Below are positions 7,201 to 7,700 of a DNA stretch of 7,700 nucleotides, one piece after another. The notes under the pieces were generated by a model. It worked only from the letters and a program-made list of their open reading frames with translations. It made no database searches and was not told the DNA's origin. The translations under genes were made by a program, and so were the position numbers. Origin of the DNA: Terriglobales bacterium. Lineage in GTDB: Bacteria; Acidobacteriota; Terriglobia; Terriglobales; Gp1-AA117. Each line of letters begins with the position of its first letter. Within the stretch, counting starts at the first letter, position 1. The stretch lies in contig JASLFF010000275.1 in the NCBI GenBank assembly GCA_030150795.1, positions 1 to 7,700 on the forward strand. The letters are read 5' to 3'.

Positions 7201-7466
7201 ACGGCAATCAGATTGCCATTATCGATCTTTCGTCATTGCCAGAACCTCCGCCGCTGCCGTTTGCGGCTCTCGGCGCCCGGCGGACTCCAGGCTTCGCGTT
7301 GCGGAGTACAGCCAGAATCTCATCTCAAAGTGCGGTGAACACGCCTAGACCGCCTTCTGATCGAACCTTAAATCTGCCGCTGCGGCCACCATTTGCGATT
7401 CGCGTTCCGCGTGTGATGCCCTTCTCTCAACCAGCCGAGTCCCATGCATTCTGGGACCATCCATAG
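4239..7466 (+). CDS. Large lipoprotein: Ig-like domain, two beta-propeller regions, two IPT/TIG domains
   Basis: This encodes 1075 residues. Residues 1-27 are a lipoprotein signal (RLR, hydrophobic core, LSGC) with Cys28 as the lipid site, then a Gly-rich linker to about 46. Residues 47-142 form an Ig-like domain (FSLTVTP, GLPAG, VSPATFSL). Residues about 150-500 are propeller-like, with YVTN-type blades such as RLFVADP-VMVLDP and IAVSPDGKYIAI. Two IPT/TIG domains follow (505-581, ending in GFSYGP; 582-685). A second propeller region spans about 686-998 (ISLSPDGTKLAVGD, LSPDGTLLF). The tail 999-1075 is Arg/Pro-rich. ATG 4239 is chosen over GTG 4179 because the promoter at 4162-4190 lies across the longer start and because the signal peptide is then compact. 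The ribosome site (CAGG, eight bases before) is weak. The role is unknown; surface binding or scaffolding is inferred. Lactonase-like activity is possible for such propellers but has no visible support. Confidence 0.93.
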   Translation: MNSSPSFRLRALLLSLAIFLLLAELSGCGGGGGNGGAGGGGGQTGDFSLTVTPSQVSLTGGNSASISVQVNPINGFISSVAVQATGLPAGITVSPATFSLQPNTTQKVQITAANSVGTGNVTATFTGTAGSTSHGIPVGITLAAPLNRSRTKYVRTDAVTEYFGFVNRHWSLYSPLTNRLFVADPTGNHVMVLDPTTQTRIATLNVPGAFGMDDTPDHTKIYVGTLIGDVYTIDPVAMTVTGRFLGSQIGALGFQGSIALVLDDGRVALLGGPGGIANVDGFTAFLVWNPVDNSSTLFQTPFTASFGGGPSTIVCGSLENIAGFTRSADRTKLLLGSIDSDNTLCQVDAATGAYNFATMPNFPVSNIAVSPDGKYIAIQDFFTSGVLLLDQNTLNLVATFPISGDTASDAWYTFSADSSTLYVPNSGAVYAYDVNTHQQTGWIPNLVVEPTSGGFNTGPSTGPAIVDVGNGLLAGPMEEGVGFLDVATKHTGAVGTLFTNGYLDVPFGPVGGGSTVNLPDPNPLNSSVNSVFFGAQRSPTTTVNGGLLAISTPPGAPGVVDVEVLMNDGGAWILPEGFSYGPTIVQVTPNASTAEGGGTGVIYGYGLGPVTSTPFPADLTVTVGGQQAPVLAFTGNAYGLLAPPFQLEAVVFKIPPGFAGSTVPVTVTTKSGSATANAAFSYLPPMQTFTAGSTALAQGIYDPGRDVYYFTDATQIQVFSKTQGKFLAPISIPGSQRLWGISLSPDGTKLAVGDALNNTIFLLNPATPANITNFPLPGPGIPGFISNPAGLSISNTGMVYFAVANQGGTGASGFFKLDTTTAKVTDYKITAAGFGLNDSLLRTAISADGARAYFNDGGFIYTVDAATDTAGFAGGQLCCFVDLMDLTLSSNNTRFSAASSNYDADMNAESSIALNDREVLNIAYFFGMKLSPDGTLLFQPSTFGIDVLDGRLGTLRTRLATSISFAPAFDTLVADGKDNVLIGIVGANGNQIAIIDLSSLPEPPPLPFAALGARRTPGFALRSTARISSQSAVNTPRPPSDRTLNLPLRPPFAIRVPRVMPFSQPAESHAFWDHP

Positions 7467-7514
7467 ATTCTGCGAGATCAAACGAGATGAAGCTCGCGAG
7501 CCAATTCGAATGGA

Positions 7515-7528
7515 CGAACTGCAGTTCT
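7515..7528. promoter_or_regulatory. Palindrome resembling a GAAC-N4-GTTC operator
   Basis: GAACTGCAGTTC is a perfect 12-base palindrome (7516-7527). With its flanks it reads CGAAC-TGCA-GTTCT, nine of ten matches to the Gram-positive LexA (DinR) box CGAAC-N4-GTTCG. A second short palindrome, ATTCGAAT, sits at 7504-7511. Both lie in the 92-base gap upstream of the third gene. The LexA form used by this organism is unknown, so the assignment is tentative. Confidence 0.3.
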
Positions 7529-7543
7529 CTCCACGCTTAATTC

Positions 7544-7550
7544 AGAGGAG
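7544..7550 (+). promoter_or_regulatory. Strong ribosome binding site of the third gene
   Basis: AGAGGAG stands eight bases before GTG 7559, the best ribosome site in the window. A second, weaker site (GGAAAGG, 7594-7600) lies nine bases before the in-frame GTG at 7610, so two starts compete. Confidence 0.55.
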
Positions 7551-7558
7551 AAGTTGCT

Positions 7559-7700
7559 GTGCTAGTGCAGGTAGCTGCTGGTCTGGCTCCAGCGGAAAGG
7601 CCTATTCACGTGCAAACTTCTTTTCTGAAGGCGGTCGTCGCCTTAAGCATATTGGTTCTGGCTGTGACAGCGCATGGGCAGACATTCAGTGGCCCTGTTA
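7559..7700 (+). CDS. N-terminus of a secreted protein, cut by the window edge
   Basis: An open frame runs from GTG 7559 off the right edge (47 codons seen), transcribed in the same direction as the lipoprotein gene and 92 bases behind it. The sequence holds a clear export signal: Lys, a hydrophobic core (AVVALSILVLAVTA), then AHG before a mature end that starts QTFSGPV. The start at 7559 has the stronger ribosome site. The start at 7610 gives a more usual signal peptide of 23 residues and may be the true one. The mature end resembles that of the minus-strand protein (QTFKSPP), so it could be another FG-GAP protein, but nothing of its body is visible. Export is confident; function is unknown. 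Confidence 0.7.
   Translation, partial: MLVQVAAGLAPAERPIHVQTSFLKAVVALSILVLAVTAHGQTFSGPV

Noticed and set aside
7439..7457. Perfect hairpin GTCCCA-N7-TGGGAC at the 3' end of the lipoprotein gene as a terminator
   Set aside because: It lies before the stop codon, the stem is only six pairs, and there is no T-run after it.
7472..7497. GCGAG / CTCGC inverted repeat after the lipoprotein stop as a terminator
   Set aside because: Five pairs with a 16-base loop and no T-run; too weak to call.
7511..7541. Promoter for the third gene (TGGACG with CTTAAT)
   Set aside because: Both boxes match only four of six and the spacing is 19 bases. Read-through from the upstream gene is as likely.

Overview
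The window carries two very large, divergently transcribed genes for exported, repeat-built surface proteins, plus the first codons of a third exported protein at the right edge. No RNA genes, insertion sequences, CRISPR arrays, phage genes or enzymes with recognisable catalytic motifs were seen. The style suggests a soil-type member of the Acidobacteriota. That rests on FG-GAP propellers followed by Ig-like repeats and a membrane hairpin with an 'LSGCGG' motif, and on a lipoprotein that starts with a Gly-rich linker and an Ig-like domain. This is inferred from protein architecture, not from a marker gene.

Layout. (1) Minus strand, 3988 to 11: an export signal, 14 FG-GAP/VCBS calcium-loop repeats (probably two seven-bladed propellers), four Ig-like repeats, then an Ig-like domain that appears to be split by a two-helix membrane hairpin. 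(2) A 250-base control region, 3989-4238. It holds a good sigma-70-type promoter for the right gene, a weaker candidate for the left gene, and a CRP/FNR-like dyad between the two. (3) Plus strand, 4239-7466: a lipoprotein with an Ig-like domain, a propeller, two IPT/TIG domains, a second propeller and an Arg/Pro-rich tail. (4) A 92-base gap with a LexA-like palindrome and a strong ribosome binding site. (5) Plus strand from 7559 to the edge: the start of a further secreted protein.

How they may work together. Both complete products are predicted to sit outside the inner membrane. They are made of domains usually involved in adhesion, ligand or ion binding, or scaffolding. A shared control region would allow linked or alternating expression. 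No substrate or partner can be read from the sequence. The most unusual points are the lipobox-like LSGC at the far C-terminus of the left protein, the recurrence of the same Ig-like domain type beside an LSGCGG motif in both proteins, and the paired cysteines in the otherwise Cys-poor left protein.
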